Notes: generated by a model from the letters alone, not told the origin. DNA of 64,000 nt from Rhipidocladum racemiflorum (GCA_036346355.1 JAYEVF010000102.1:1-64000); one strand, 5' to 3'. Positions 1 to 11,290 are shown, numbered from the stretch's first letter. Numbers and translations: made by a program.

Positions 1-203
1 GTTATATCTTGTGCTAGTTAGAGTAACTTTAGTTGTGCTCCGAGGCAGCCAACCGGAGTATTCGGATAAAATCTGAGACACTCAGGACAACGGAAATATC
101 AGGATAAAATACCGGAGACTCTGATTGACTGCTCGGCGATTTTATTCCATTGCAATTTTAATCCGCCTATTCACCCCCTCTAGGCAACATCTTGGTCCTT
201 TCA
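1..203 (+). mobile_element. 3' end of a Copia/Sirevirus-type LTR
   Basis: The stretch ends in a short CCCCCTCTAGGCAAC tract followed by a TTTCA terminus, the same end seen in the two full Sirevirus LTRs near 51,530 and 61,380. It contains imperfect CCGGAGTATTCGG-type repeats like those of the truncated Sirevirus LTR near 46,100 and 63,690. No primer binding site follows, so this is a 3' LTR or a solo LTR whose remainder lies left of the window. It interrupts the inverted Tekay-like LTR to its right. Confidence 0.7.
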
Positions 204-1522
204 GCGGGACCGAGGGGCTGTGGCGGCGGCGGAGTCACCGGAGAAGCGGCGGCAGCGGCAGGTCACTTGGCGAGCAGCGCCGCAGTGCGGCCAAGAACAG
301 AGAAGCCCAAAAGGCTCCAAAAACTCGAAATTTCCCCAAAACTTGAACATGACCATGCTAAAATGAACACTGGATCATCTAGAGGATATCAAAAGGGACC
401 TAGGACTGCAAGGAATCGAACCAAAGCTCACCGTAGGCGTCGAATTCGACGAAACTTCGGCCAGTTCGGCGAAGTGACACAAACACGAAATTAGTCGTCG
501 AACCTTAATGAATCCTAAAATTGATTGGTGGGTTAGAATCTAGACATCCATCGCACACAAAGAGAGCGAGCGGAATTCCAAATGGCTCACGGAGAGGAAG
601 ATATGGCGATGAACCACGAAGAACACGAAACAGCGTGGTTCGGCGCCGGTTTTCACGATCTCGATCGAATGAGTAGAGAGGCAAAGGAGGAGAAGATGTG
701 CCTTTGGAAAGAGGACTCCCACATGAAGCAAATGGAGGTGGAAGTGCGTGATTCGGAGTTGAAGCTTGGCGAGTTATGGACATGGGAGGCGTTCTGATTT
801 TTGCTTAATGAGGCGTTAAGCGAGATTAAGGGCTAATGAAGAGGGGAATGGAAAGGTTGCGTCGTTGTGAATTCAGCGGATCCGGCCGTTCAGCGATTTG
901 GAGCTTTAATGGAGGAGTTATGGGTGATTGAAGGATGAACAACACTTTGCTCATTCTCTGTTCTTTCCCTGGCAAGAACTCCGTCGTGCAAGCCATCCCA
1001 AGGTTGGGGATGATGAATAGTACCACCACGTGTCATGCTCCCATTGGCGAGGAATACGTGAAAGGCAGCGCCCTAGAAAAAAATAGCAAAAATGGTCTAA
1101 AAATTCCGGACAAATTTCTAGAACCATTAGGGAATTTTGGAACCCAATAAAATTAGTTTCTCGAAATTTGGATAAAATTTGGAGATTTGAATATTCAGGC
1201 GAATGGCGGGCATTAAACAAAAGCCAGCGAGATAAAATGCCGGAAGAGCCTCAAAAAATCTTAGGAAAATTCTCAAAAAAAAATTTAGAATATTTGGACC
1301 CTAACGCAAGAGGTTTCATGATTTTGGAGCATTTTCGGACTCGGGTGAAATTTCGAGGCCTTTGGTGGGAACTTGGAATTGGATTTTTTGAGCGGAGGAA
1401 TTGAATTCCGATTTTGGATGGGAAAGAATGTCGAGTTAAATTAAACACCAAGGAAACTCCAAATTTTGAATTTACTTTAATTTAAATTAGATTTTCCAGA
1501 ACGCGAAACTAAGGATGTTACA
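204..1522 (-). mobile_element. Tekay/Del-like Gypsy LTR fragment, inverted
   Basis: Read on the minus strand this begins TGTAACATCCTTAG at 1,522, the characteristic start of grass Tekay-type chromovirus LTRs. It continues through a promoter-like part with CCACGTG and CCAATG motifs near 1,020-1,050, and then a transcribed part reading GAATTCGACGCCTACGGTG. Family assignment rests on recognition of this arrangement. The 3' end of the LTR lies beyond the Copia insertion to the left. Small ORFs on both strands look like chance frames. Confidence 0.65.
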
Positions 1523-2167
1523 TATTTTTAAACTTCATGAATAAAAATGATTGTTTATAAAAAAATCTTGGATTTTATTCCTTCTTTTTGGTGGTCCGGT
1601 CTCCAGTTCTTGCTTCTTCAAAAGAAAAAAATTGTGTTGCCAGGAAGCCTAAGGTTGCTCAGCCAAGCGTTCTACCAACTCAACTAAACTAGGTTTCGGC
1701 GTTTATTGCAAAATTTCTATATGTATTATTCACAAAATGTATTAAAATTTGATAAATAAAATTAGTGCCAAATCCGGTCAAAATACCCAAAAAATACTGT
1801 AGCAATTTGATTTTTTATCTGGCCGGGAGTTTAAATTTTGTCTCCGACCAAAATCCAAAATCTCAGGCAAAATTTCTAAAATTTCGCTGGGATTTTGAAC
1901 CTTGTATGCAATAGCTATACTTGTAAATTAATATATGATATTTATTACACATTTAGCTCAGTCCATCTCCCACCAACATAAAAATTTAAACTTTGAAGAT
2001 TCAAATCGAAAATTTTCCAATCGGGAACTTCAATGAAAGATTCGGCCCATTTAGGCTCATCAGAGCAGGGCCTCTAATGTTCCATCCAATTCTCTAGATG
2101 GTGACCACTTTCCCTTAGTCTAATCATGCCCACAAAAACTCTAGTACCCCACTCTGTAGTTTTCACT
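1523..2167. other. AT-rich intergenic stretch, no gene seen
   Basis: AT-rich sequence without a convincing reading frame. The minus strand at about 1,640-1,700 holds a tRNA A-box look-alike but no B-box or clover-leaf. It may be the internal flank of the Tekay-like element or older repeat debris. Confidence 0.5.
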
Positions 2168-2459
2168 TAGGGTGCGTTTGGTTGGAGAATGCGAGGGTGA
2201 GCAGAGCAGGATGGTGCGAGGATAAATTTTGATACATGCATTTGGTTGAGTGTACGGAACCATCTCATCCAGGATGAAGTGGTACAGATGCTGGGAATAT
2301 TCCTCACAAATCCCGTACCATCCCGTTCGGCCAAATCGGCCGAACCATCTTGTCCCGGACGCGTTGGTACCTCTCCCAGGGAAATTCCTCTCGCGTCGCC
2401 GCTCCCGCGCCCTCAATCTACCGTCCCGCGCTGTCTTTTTCTCACGACGCCGCTCGCGC

Positions 2460-2660
2460 GGTCTCGCTCCACCGCGTGAAGCAATCCCCAAGGTCTCCAG
2501 CGTGAAGCAGGCTCTCGGTGGTCTCGCTCCACCACGTGAAGCAATCCCATGGCCCACGATCCGCCAAGGCCACGATCTCGGCGTGAAAGCGAGGCTCTCG
2601 GTGGTCTCGCTTCAGCGTGAAGCAATCCGCAAGGTCTCCAGCGTGAAGCAGGCTCTCGGT
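2460..2660. repeat. Three tandem units of about 58-83 bp
   Basis: Three successive units begin GGTCTCGCT and end GGCTCTCGGT, at about 2,460-2,519, 2,520-2,602 and 2,603-2,660. Each contains GCGTGAAGCAATCC or a close variant. The middle unit carries a 20-25 bp extra segment. The repeats give the repetitive short frames seen on both strands. Confidence 0.75.
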
Positions 2661-2669
2661 TGCCGGTAC

Positions 2670-2849
2670 GTAGATACTGTATAAGCTTGGTTGGATGTTG
2701 CACACTGGTGCATATGGTGACCCATTGGCTAGCTCGTAAATCCATTCAGATCCTAAACTCACCAGGTTCCTAAGCGAAGATTGTAGAACATCTGCGAGGT
2801 AGCGTTGTTTGGCCTGCCTCTCTTCATTGTTCGAGTCCTCCGAAGCCAT
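2670..2849 (-). CDS. Possible exon of unknown protein (transposon-captured)
   Basis: The minus strand opens at 2,849 with ATG and reads a hydrophilic, protein-like stretch (MASEDSNNEERQAKQ at the start, then LRNLVSLGSEWIYELANG) for about 58 codons before running into the tandem repeats. The codons look non-random compared with the repetitive part, which suggests a captured or transposon-encoded first exon. I do not recognise the family; no downstream exon was identified. Confidence 0.25.
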
Positions 2850-2960
2850 ACATTGACCCCATGTTCGATTACTCTAATTGCGTAAATCTTCCATGTGTAG
2901 CTGCCATCATGTATAACACATGGGCGTGGTTAGTTTTTATTGGATGGCTATAGGATGGTT

Positions 2961-3368
2961 TGTGCCTACCATTGATGAGGCAGGATACGACTTTAATCAC
3001 TATTTTTTAACTTTATGTTATGATATATAAATAAAATTTATAATATTATAAAAATAATTTTGATGATAAATCTAATGATATAATTTTATATAGCTAATCT
3101 TAATAGTTTTAATTCTATGACATCAAATAAAAGGAGCAAGTAAGCACATAATTGAAGCGGTCCATGTAGTTGATAAGTCGATATGTCTTGGAGTTTTAGT
3201 TAAGAAATTTGGGATTGGGTCCTTCTAGAAACGACTTCTTTCTTCAAATAAGAGTTAGTAGCATGCTAGCAACAATATAAAATTTCCAGGCACTGAAGCG
3301 CTTCGTTCAAAGTACACCGTCACTGTAAAATTCTCGTCCAGGCAACACAACCATACGAAGACGATAGC
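2961..3368. other. Intergenic, no gene seen
   Basis: AT-rich sequence with no convincing frame; it leads directly to the MULE target duplication. Confidence 0.5.
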
Positions 3369-3378
3369 GCTGGAACTG
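3369..3378. repeat. Left 10-bp target-site duplication of the MULE
   Basis: GCTGGAACTG here is repeated exactly at 22,268-22,277 immediately outside the inverted repeats. Mutator-like elements typically make 9-bp duplications, with 8-11 bp also known. Confidence 0.85.
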
Positions 3379-3470
3379 GAATTTTTTTTTATATTATATT
3401 TATTTTAAATTATTTTTTTGAAATTGTACCTCGAAACGAAAAATTACCAGAAATGGGCACCCATCGCCCG
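3379..3470 (+). repeat. MULE left terminal inverted repeat
   Basis: It runs from GAATTTTTTTTT through an AT-rich part to GGGCACCCATCGCCC and aligns, with mismatches and small gaps, to the reverse complement of 22,177-22,267. Copies of GATCGCCC/GGGCGATC continue inward to about 3,600. Confidence 0.8.
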
Positions 3471-3974
3471 TATGCAGAAGGCGATTAGTTCTGCCGTAGC
3501 GGCCTTTTTGCCAGCGTGGCGTGACTGTTTGAGCTGCCGTAGGCTTGATCGCCCAGATCATGGGCAATCGCCCCAATCACGGGTGATCAGTGCCACCCCA
3601 CCTAAAACAACTTGCCACGGCCCCGGTGGCGGCAAACAACTAATAGATAGGTGCCTCATCGACTTAAACGCTACCACGGCAGCAAAGATTGGCGTGGCGG
3701 CAAGCGGCGAGCGAGCGGTAAGTCGTTATATCGGCTACTCATTTGAGCGGAAACATCGATTTGCTCGATTGAGCGACTTCGGCCGGTTTAGCGATGTAGG
3801 GACTTACCGCTGCGTGCACTGTCGCGGTATCAAAAGACATGTCACGCTCGTCTTTCGATTTGCCGCAGCGAAGTTTCGGCGGCAAACATCCAAAAGGTTA
3901 TGTCGACGCGTTTTCCGTCATGCGTCATTGAATTCATGTGGGCAAAAGCCAAAAGGCGTGACCAGGCGCCGTGG

Positions 3975-4475
3975 CAACCTAACTCTAACCCTAACCTAAC
4001 CCTAACCTAACCTAACCTAACCTAACCTAACCTAACCTAACCCTAACCTACCTGCACTAAGCCTAACCTAACCACAAATCCTAACCCTAACCCTAAGCCT
4101 AACCCTAACCCCTGACATAACCCTAACCATACCTAACCCTAACCCTGACCTAACCTAACCTAAAGCCTAACCCTGACCTAGCCTAACCCTAAACCCTAAC
4201 CCTACCTAAACTCCTAACCTTAACCCTAACCCTAACCCTACCCTAAGCCTAACAACCTAACCACAACCTAACACAACCTAATCCTAACCACAACCCTACT
4301 CCTAACCTAACCTAACCTAACCTAACCTAACCTAACCTAACCTAACCTAACCTAACCTAACCTAACCTAACCTAACCTAACCTAACCTAACCTAACCTAA
4401 CCTAACCTAACCTAACCTAACCTAACCTAAACCATAACCCTAACCCTGACCTAACCTAACCCTACCTAACCTAAC
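3975..4475. repeat. Telomere-like CCTAA/CCCTAA array
   Basis: About 500 bp of mostly perfect CCTAA pentamers, especially 4,305-4,430, mixed with CCCTAA hexamers and rare CCCTAAA, the plant telomere unit. The pentamer is dominant, so this is not a plain telomere. It lies inside the MULE, about 500 bp from the left inverted repeat, so it is interstitial. Confidence 0.9.
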
Positions 4476-4678
4476 TTGTAAGCAACAACAACGATCGCGC
4501 ACTAAATCCGGACGATTGGTCCTTGTTATAACCCACAGGCACATTGTCCGGTACTTTTTATAACCATAGGCACAATGTCAGAGTTAATATCGCGAAACAA
4601 GAGGCGATCGCCCAAATATAAGTCGCCCAAATATGGGAGATCGCCCAAATATAGGGCGATCGGCTCTTAATCCGGTGA

Positions 4679-5523
4679 TTGGTCCTCTTTATAACCCGGA
4701 GGCGAGCCTTGAAACCTTTGGGCCATTGGGAGGGAAGGCAGAAACCACGAGCACAAGTAAGTGCGGCCAAGCAGCAGTGGCAATGGAGTTCCGCCCCCCC
4801 GAGGCTGACCATCGCGAAGACATCCCCGAAGATGCACGCAGTCCCTATGTGCCTTTGCGGGGATCATGCCCTTGCCGGTTCAAAGTGTGTAGAGAACTCA
4901 TACACATATGGTATGAAGTCTTGGAGCTATCGCAACCACGAGTCCGACCCAAAGCTGGAGATGCGGATGGTAGAAAAAGTCGGTATGTTCGTACTCGCAT
5001 TTGATGTTACATGAAAACGTAAAAACATAATACTGAGGAGTATGGGGAGGTCGCCCAAATATGGGGAGATCGCCCAAATACTGACGAAGTCATCTTTTCT
5101 GACAAATTGCAGTCTCCACTATGCGAGTTCATCAAATTCTACGACACGGAGCAGACAGCCGAGATGGAGAGGATGCGTGATTGGGAGTACTCGCATCGAA
5201 GAGCTATGGTAGGCGAAGTGGCGTGGCGAGAGCAGGAGGAGAAGCGCATGAAGCGGCATGAAGGAATGTATTACGCAGAGGCCGAACGACATCGCTGGCG
5301 GCGGCGGAGGCCGAGCGTGAGAGGAAGCGCGAGAGGGCGGCTAGGGCCAGGTCGGCAGGCACCGATGTGTTTCCCAAGGGGAAATATCCCCGGTGCACTC
5401 AGTAGTACCAGAACGGCCGTTGTTGTTCGTTGTAACCTTCATGTTATTTGTTGGCATTCTGGCCCTATCGTGAAATCGTGGCAACTCAAATCGAATACTG
5501 CAGGCACACGTGCTAGTAATTAA
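4679..5523 (+). pseudogene. GRF-type zinc-finger protein pseudogene, two exons
   Basis: Exon 1 (to about 4,975) reads PMCLCGDHALAGSK and then ENSYTYGMKSWSYRNHESDP, the layout of the GRF zinc finger found in many grass transposon-borne proteins. Exon 2 starts after a TTGCAG acceptor at 5,113 and reads SPLCEFIKFYDTEQTAEMER followed by a charged helical tail rich in Arg, Glu and Lys. The expected later zinc ligands are missing: Tyr stands in the WSYRNH position. The donor (AAAAAGTCGG) is weak, so the gene is probably dead. Motifs resembling the MULE ends (GCCCAAATATGGG) flank exon 1 and lie in the intron. Function in the element is unknown; GRF fingers are thought to bind nucleic acid. Confidence 0.6.
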
Positions 5524-6600
5524 GATAGATTAAAAAAACATGCACTGAGTTCAGCTAACTGCATTACAAGATGAAGAATGTAAAGTCATTACAAAAGCAT
5601 AGACGTAGAACAAGTCAGTCACGTGGACGCCTCCTGATTTTTCCCATGGAAGTGCGTGGCGGCGGCGAAGGATGAACTACCCTCCTAGGCGACCTGCGGA
5701 CAGGGTAACCCTTTGTCGGCGAGTCGAGTGGCGCTGGCGATTGAGGAGGGGCCAAAGAACTCACTCGGCGAAGCCTTGATCCACGTCAATCTACGCCTCC
5801 GTCACGGTCATCGTAGCGTCGTCGTCGTGCAGCCGTAGCGTCGCCTATTTGGGGCGTGAGGCAAGCGCCCCTCTGTCATGGCCTTGAGATTTTATCATGT
5901 GTTTGGGCATGGGGGTAAATAGGTATTTTCCCTCCCCAACTTTTTCCCCATTTCTTTTCTTCCTCTCTCCCTCCCACTCATCTCTCTCTCCCCATCCCCA
6001 ACCGGTTCCCCACCCCCCCTCCACCCGACGCCTCCCCCTCCTCACCCGACCGGTTCCCCACCCCCCCCTCCAGTACATCTCCCTCTCCCTCCCTCCCTCT
6101 CTCTCTCTCCCTCCACCTCTCCAAGGCTTGGTTAGGGTTGGGTGTTAGGGAATGGTGGCTCCAAATTGGGTGCATGCTAGGTGTTTGATGAAATGGCTAG
6201 AAGGACTAGAAGGATGGTTGTGTGTTCTTGCAAGTGCATGAAGAATGGATGGGGTTGTATGATTCGTGGGTGTCACTCTAGGTTTGTGAACATAGTAGAT
6301 GGCGGGTTGGTGCTTTAGGTTGGGGATTTTTGTTCATGTGTTAGATTGTATCCGTGTATGCTCTTGTGGTTGGAGAGTGGAGGGCTTGAGTCTAGTGCAT
6401 GCTTCATGTTTGTTGAAATGCCTAGGAGGAGTAAAATGGGTGGACTCGTGTTTAGTGCATGCCATGGGTTTGATAGAATGTCTAGTAGGTAGGGGATTAT
6501 GGGTTCTAATTAGTTGTGATATAAGGTTGATGATTTGTTTAGTGTTGAGCATTTCAAATGGTGGATGGGCTATTAATGTGTAGTGTTAACCTTGCTTCTC
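5524..6600. other. No gene seen; polypyrimidine tract inside
   Basis: The stretch contains a C/T-rich low-complexity tract at about 5,930-6,125 (CCCTCC and CTCT runs). The frames over it are artefacts of composition. No domain was recognised before the LTR-like block that starts near 6,600. Confidence 0.5.
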
Positions 6601-6609
6601 CATTTGGAT

Positions 6610-8050
6610 GTAATAAAGTGCTTGCCTTTTTTTTTCATTAATTGTCATTCCATTCCCATATGCATAGCATGCATCTCATTCCATGTGCATTGATATTGTG
6701 TAGAGAACGCTCACGCGGAGGGTGACGTGGCTGCGATCGAGGGCGATCACGGTGAGCAAGTGGTCGTTGAGGATCCGGCAGAAGCAGCAGGCAAGCGCCT
6801 AAGCATATTTACCCCATTATATGACTTTATCTTTGAGAATTAAATTGCTTATTTAGACGATTAGGTATGCATTAGGAGTTGAATGGTGGTAATAGTTTTA
6901 GAACCTACTTGCTGCACATACACTCCTTGATACTTGTAGAACACTTCCTTTGGAGCAGTATATGGGTAATTATAACGTGTCTCGCTTAGAAAGGCTTAGA
7001 TGTCGGGTTCGGGCCAAGTGACGGAGGGTTCCGTCACTTGCGGTTGTTATTATTCTGGCGCACACTACATTATATCGGACTTGGAATTGGGAAAGGTTTT
7101 GGGAAAGAAATGAATTGTGGACCGGGCGGGAGTTGGTTCATTTGGGTATGGAGACTCAAATGTGTAGCCCCTTTGTGTCGATTAAGGACCGATCAGTAAG
7201 TGGAATAAGATTGAGCACACCCGGTTGGTGCATGCACGATTATGGTGCGGTAAGCCACTCTTTCTCTCATACGGAATCGATGGACCGTAACTTCTGTAGT
7301 TGGAGCGTGGTTGAGGCGAGGCTTAGGCCGAGCTCTCGGCGCCAAGCCGGGCTTGGGCTGCTCGAGGGTGCTAGGTTTTCGGGCCCTGAGGAGGGCCTTC
7401 AGCGATTGGGTATGATTGGGAGGGTTGACACTAGGCCCTTGTGGTAAGTGTCGTCGCGATCAATGCTTCCCTGCCAGGGTTAAATAAAGCGATTAATTGC
7501 CGCTCTCGGATATGAGCAAGCTTGATCCGAACTTCTTCTGCGTAGTAAACAACGTGAACTTGTAGCTCATCGTTGGACTTGAGCTTTAAAATGGTTATGT
7601 ATTGCCTTACTTTAATTGTTGTTACTTTTAACCTCACACTAGAAGTACGTGCGGTCTACAAGCGCTTTAAATGTGTAATTGGTCTAATGGTAGCACTTAT
7701 ATTACAAATGTTAATGCTTTTAGCACTTTTACCCTAAGCTTACTCCTTGCTACAACTAAATGCATAATCCTTTGGAGTCGGTCATTATATGGACCCCGGG
7801 TAAGTCTTGCAGTACCTTTTGTACTCATGCTTACGCTTTGTGGTTTTCGGTGAGGATCGGTGGGTGGATGCGAGTTCTGCCGTCGCCTCTCGGTGTTGGG
7901 CGGGGCACCGAGTAGAGGCTTGTTGACGCCGTCTGCTGGGAGTGTTCGAAGCGAACACTTCCGAGATTTGTCTTACTTTTGCTAAATGCATCCCTTTTGT
8001 TGTATAGATAGATCACGGTTGTTGGGCTTTTGGATTTGGTAATGGGCGCT
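6610..8050 (+). mobile_element. Gypsy LTR-like fragment
   Basis: The order of motifs resembles the long LTRs of grass RIRE3/Atlantys-type Gypsy elements. There is a segment with GAGGATCCGGCAGAAGCAGC near 6,770, a long T/G-rich middle with short GTGGACCGGGCGGG-like phrases, and GGGTAAGTCTTGCAGTACC followed by TTTTGTACTCATGC near 7,800. The exact ends, a primer binding site and internal genes were not found, so it may be a solo or partial LTR captured within the MULE. Confidence 0.35.
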
Positions 8051-8560
8051 TACAGCGTATGTCGGGTTCCGTTTGTGTTTTCTTTAGTGTTGATACTCTT
8101 GTGGTCTTTGTGGTTGTCGCTTTTACTTTCCATATATTTATATCAAGCTGCTGTTTTCTTGTCTGCTTTGAGTGGATGTTAAGTAGAATCTAGAAAGGTC
8201 ATGCCGAAATTTTACGATTTTGAGTCTTGGTCTTTTTCCGTTCTTGCCTAGTTTAGAGTCTTGGCGTTGTTTTTGATCCTGGTTTGGTGGTTGTCGGGTT
8301 TGTCCTTGTGCCGTTGTTTTCCGCTTGCGTGTTGGTTCGAAAGTTCCGAGTTCGTTGCCCTCTTTGTGCTAATTGATTTGATAACGGCTTTGGAAACCGG
8401 TATGTGGGGATCCTGGGCGAGTTCGAATTATCTGCAGGGGAATACCGGGATGGTTGTCGAATTGTTAGGATGTTTCTTGGAGTTGTCTCGATTGGGCTTG
8501 GGTGTTAGCAGAGATCACCTTGGTGATTCGTTGCTAGGATCCAAATCCGAGAGTATTTAT
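8051..8560. other. No gene seen
   Basis: T/G-rich sequence between the LTR-like block and the end of the PMD pseudogene. One 115-codon plus-strand frame has no recognisable domain and looks like composition-driven chance. Confidence 0.4.
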
Positions 8561-10885
8561 TCATCCAACTACTCGATGACGATCTGGCGGCTCCTCACAC
8601 CCTCGTGACCCGGTCGGTGTGTGGGGCGCCACGAGGGCTCGCGATGGCCGGCGTCGGGCGTTATCGGCCGGTACCCGGCGAAGGTGAAGCGGTATTTGCT
8701 CCACGAGGTGGCGTCTTTGGGCAACATGGGGCGGTCTTGACTGCGGCCGGACCAGCGTCCTGCGCCGTTGACATGTCATAGTCACGAAGGAAACGACCTC
8801 GCGGCTGACGGACTCGCTCCCAAGCTGGCCTGGCCTCATCTGCGGTAACCTGGATACTGCGTCGGCGGCGCCCGGCATGGGCGTCGCCTCGGCGTCCAAC
8901 TCCATCACCATGGCCCGTACTGCATGTAATGCAAGCTTGATTTGAGGTATTCTACATGGAAATGACCGCACATCCTGAGATTCGATTGTGAAACTTACCA
9001 TGAAGTTGTCCCTTTCAGGCAATTTGTGAAGGGTGCGTGTCCGACACCGATGCTTGGTGGGGACATCACGGTGCTTTGGTGGTGTGAACCCCACCACTGA
9101 TCCTTGTCTTGTGACGGCGTACCACTCCATGTACTAAATGCGTGCGTGGAGTGGTCGTCTGGCCAGCGTCTCGGTGACCCCTATCTGCAAGTGCATCGTC
9201 CCTCTGATTACCCATATCGTCATGCGATGCGCAAAGGAGTTCAGCTGCAACCCCATCCGGGACATCTGCAATGCAAACAAATTATTACATCAAGATTCAA
9301 CCACGATCCGGCGGAATTGTAGCGGTGCGGGGCCTTGAGCGTACCTATAGGCGCCCAGTGAGACAACGTGGGTAGGCTGTAATGGGAAAATGCAGAGCAG
9401 GCGAACAGCGTCGTAGCACCCTGTGCGGCGAGTACTCCTCCACGCCTGCAGTCGAAGACGATGACCTTACGGGTAAGCCAGTATTGCTCATCTCGTGTGC
9501 AAAGCGCGGCGATCCCCAATGGTGCCCGGACGTGTACGTCATACACATCATATGGGGTCCACCTCACGTCCTCCTCGTGGAGGCTGTCGAACTCCCGAAC
9601 GAACTCGGGGTATGACCTCCTCACCTGTCGGTGGGCGTACAAGCGCTGTGCGGAAATACAAAACGGTGCATGTTATCAAAGTGCGCAAGTATGGAAGCAA
9701 TAAAGGAGGGGGTGTACCTGTCGCCGAACCCAGTAGTGGCCCATGGTGGGCGATCCATCAGTCCCCGTGGTACAAGTCCTCCGAGTCTGCGCAAATGTCA
9801 ATAACACTGCCGATGGAGAAGCGCTCGAGGACCACAAGCTGCGAAGGATGGCGCACCACGACATCGTCGCCTCTGGCGCTTTCGAGAGACCGCGTCGCCG
9901 AGCCTCTATATGTCGCCGCGAAACAGCGGAGGCCCAATACCATTGCACAATCTGTTTACATCAAGAATGTTAGTCATATCACAGCCGATTATAGATTTCA
10001 GCGAAATGTTTTACCTCCTCCGCGAGGTGTGCGGCTATGGAATCGGCGTACTTTCGATCAGTGCCGATCCACCGTGTTCTCCCGTCGCGACCGAAGAGAA
10101 CATCACCCAACCAAACAGCAAAAGCGGTATGCCTCAAGGTGTCGGGCCACGTCCTCCTCCTCTGCGTGCGGGTGGAGAAGCTTCGACTGCAGCGATTGGC
10201 AAAATTTTGTAAGCAACTTACGCGTCCCGTTAAATAGCAGCGAAGAGGGTACTAGCAGTGGCTGAAGCAGCCACACCTTTCGTCGGTCCGTGCGCTCACC
10301 GTGCACGAGGAGCGCGTGCGCTGCCGAGGTGTCGCTGCACTGGGCAAACCGCCGCGGACAATTCCGTGTGCCACGCGTGGCGAGCGTCGTGCGGCACAAC
10401 TGCGAGGACCCGCGAGGGTAGTCCCAACAGGTAACACCGTCTGCGATGTCGGGCCATCTCTCACTTGCGGCGGGTGGAACGTGTGCATCTCGAGGTCTCA
10501 CTTGCGATCGACTAGAAGCGGTCGGCGAGGGACCGATCATACCCGAAACGTGGATCTGGTTCCCCTCCGCTTGGGCAGTCGTATGCTCCACCATCCTGCA
10601 GAGCGGAAGTAAACCAGCCGCTCGTAACCTGCACGTAGTGCCGTCAAACTATATTCGCAAGTAAGTGCATGTACGAACACGAGTATGCAAGAAAGGCGCC
10701 AGCTTACTTTGGAACCCAGCGTGGGTCGATGCGGAGCATCTCGTTCGGCACCGAGGCGCGATGTCGCTAGCTATCGGCCCTCAGCTGCGGACAACCTTGG
10801 CCAGGTGGAGTCGATCAGCGGTCCTATCTAGCGGCTCGAGCGATCAGCTGACACCATACCTATCTCCCGCCATAAATGCTTTGTT
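8561..10885 (-). pseudogene. Plant Mobile Domain (PMD) protein pseudogene
   Basis: Frameshifted minus-strand segments match the PMD (aminotransferase-like) family found in MAIN/MAIL1 relatives and in grass transposons. Near 10,490 the segment MHTFHPPQVRDGPTSQT lies at the usual 'ETHTFHLPCGEMTPTLQD' position. At 9,640-9,310 YPEFVREFDSLHEEDVRWTP and then HVRAPLGIAALCTRDEQYWL form the conserved C-terminal half. An N-terminal remnant lies at about 10,885-10,690. At least three frame changes and several stops break it. It is read in the same direction as mudrA and downstream of it, so both probably belonged to the same MULE. Confidence 0.65.
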
Positions 10886-11290
10886 ACAAACCAAATACAT
10901 TCAACTGGTTAGCAATTAAAGTGTTACAAACCAAATACATTAAACAAAGTGGAGAATAAAGAAGTTACAAATTACAACAACCACAAGTTATGCGCCGTTA
11001 CAATAATTAACTGGTATGAAGTTCCCGAAGTAAAGAAATACATGCGAGAAGGGAAAAACAATGAGACATGACAACATTGTTACAAACGAAATACATTAAA
11101 CTGGTTACCAATTAAACTGGTTAGCAATTAAACTGTTACAAACCAAACACATTAAACAAACTGGAGAATAAAAAAGTTACAAATTACAACAACCACAAGT
11201 TATGCGCCATTACAATAATTAACTGGTACACATTGAAGTTCTCGAAGTAAGGAAATGCATGCAGAAGGGAAAAACAACAGACAGGACAAC
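10880..11290. repeat. Imperfect tandem duplication, about 210-bp unit
   Basis: GTTACAAACC, TTAAACAAA, GGAGAATAAA and ACAACCACAAGTTATGCGCC recur in order in two copies, at about 10,880-11,080 and 11,090-11,290. It lies between the mudrA stop and the PMD start, so it probably represents the mudrA downstream/PMD upstream spacer. Confidence 0.75.

Larger units (their letters stand above)
2168..2960. mobile_element. Degenerate DNA-transposon-like fragment
   Basis: The block starts with GGGTGCGTTTGGTTGG, a start shared by a class of grass DNA-transposon derivatives, and contains a second TTTGGTTGAGTG motif 75 bases later. No matching inverted end or target duplication was found, so the superfamily is uncertain. 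Inside are three tandem units (2,460-2,660) and a minus-strand exon-like frame. Confidence 0.3.

Noticed and set aside
1640..1705. tRNA-like sequence on the minus strand (TTGAGTTGGTAGAACGC)
   Set aside because: It resembles an A-box and D-arm, but there is no B-box, T-arm or acceptor stem; chance or a very old SINE head at best.
3975..4475. A true chromosome end
   Set aside because: The array is flanked on both sides by transposon sequence inside a MULE and is mostly CCTAA rather than CCCTAAA.
5845..6175. Gly/Arg-rich and Pro/Ser-rich frames on both strands
   Set aside because: They are forced by a CCCTCC/CTCT low-complexity tract.
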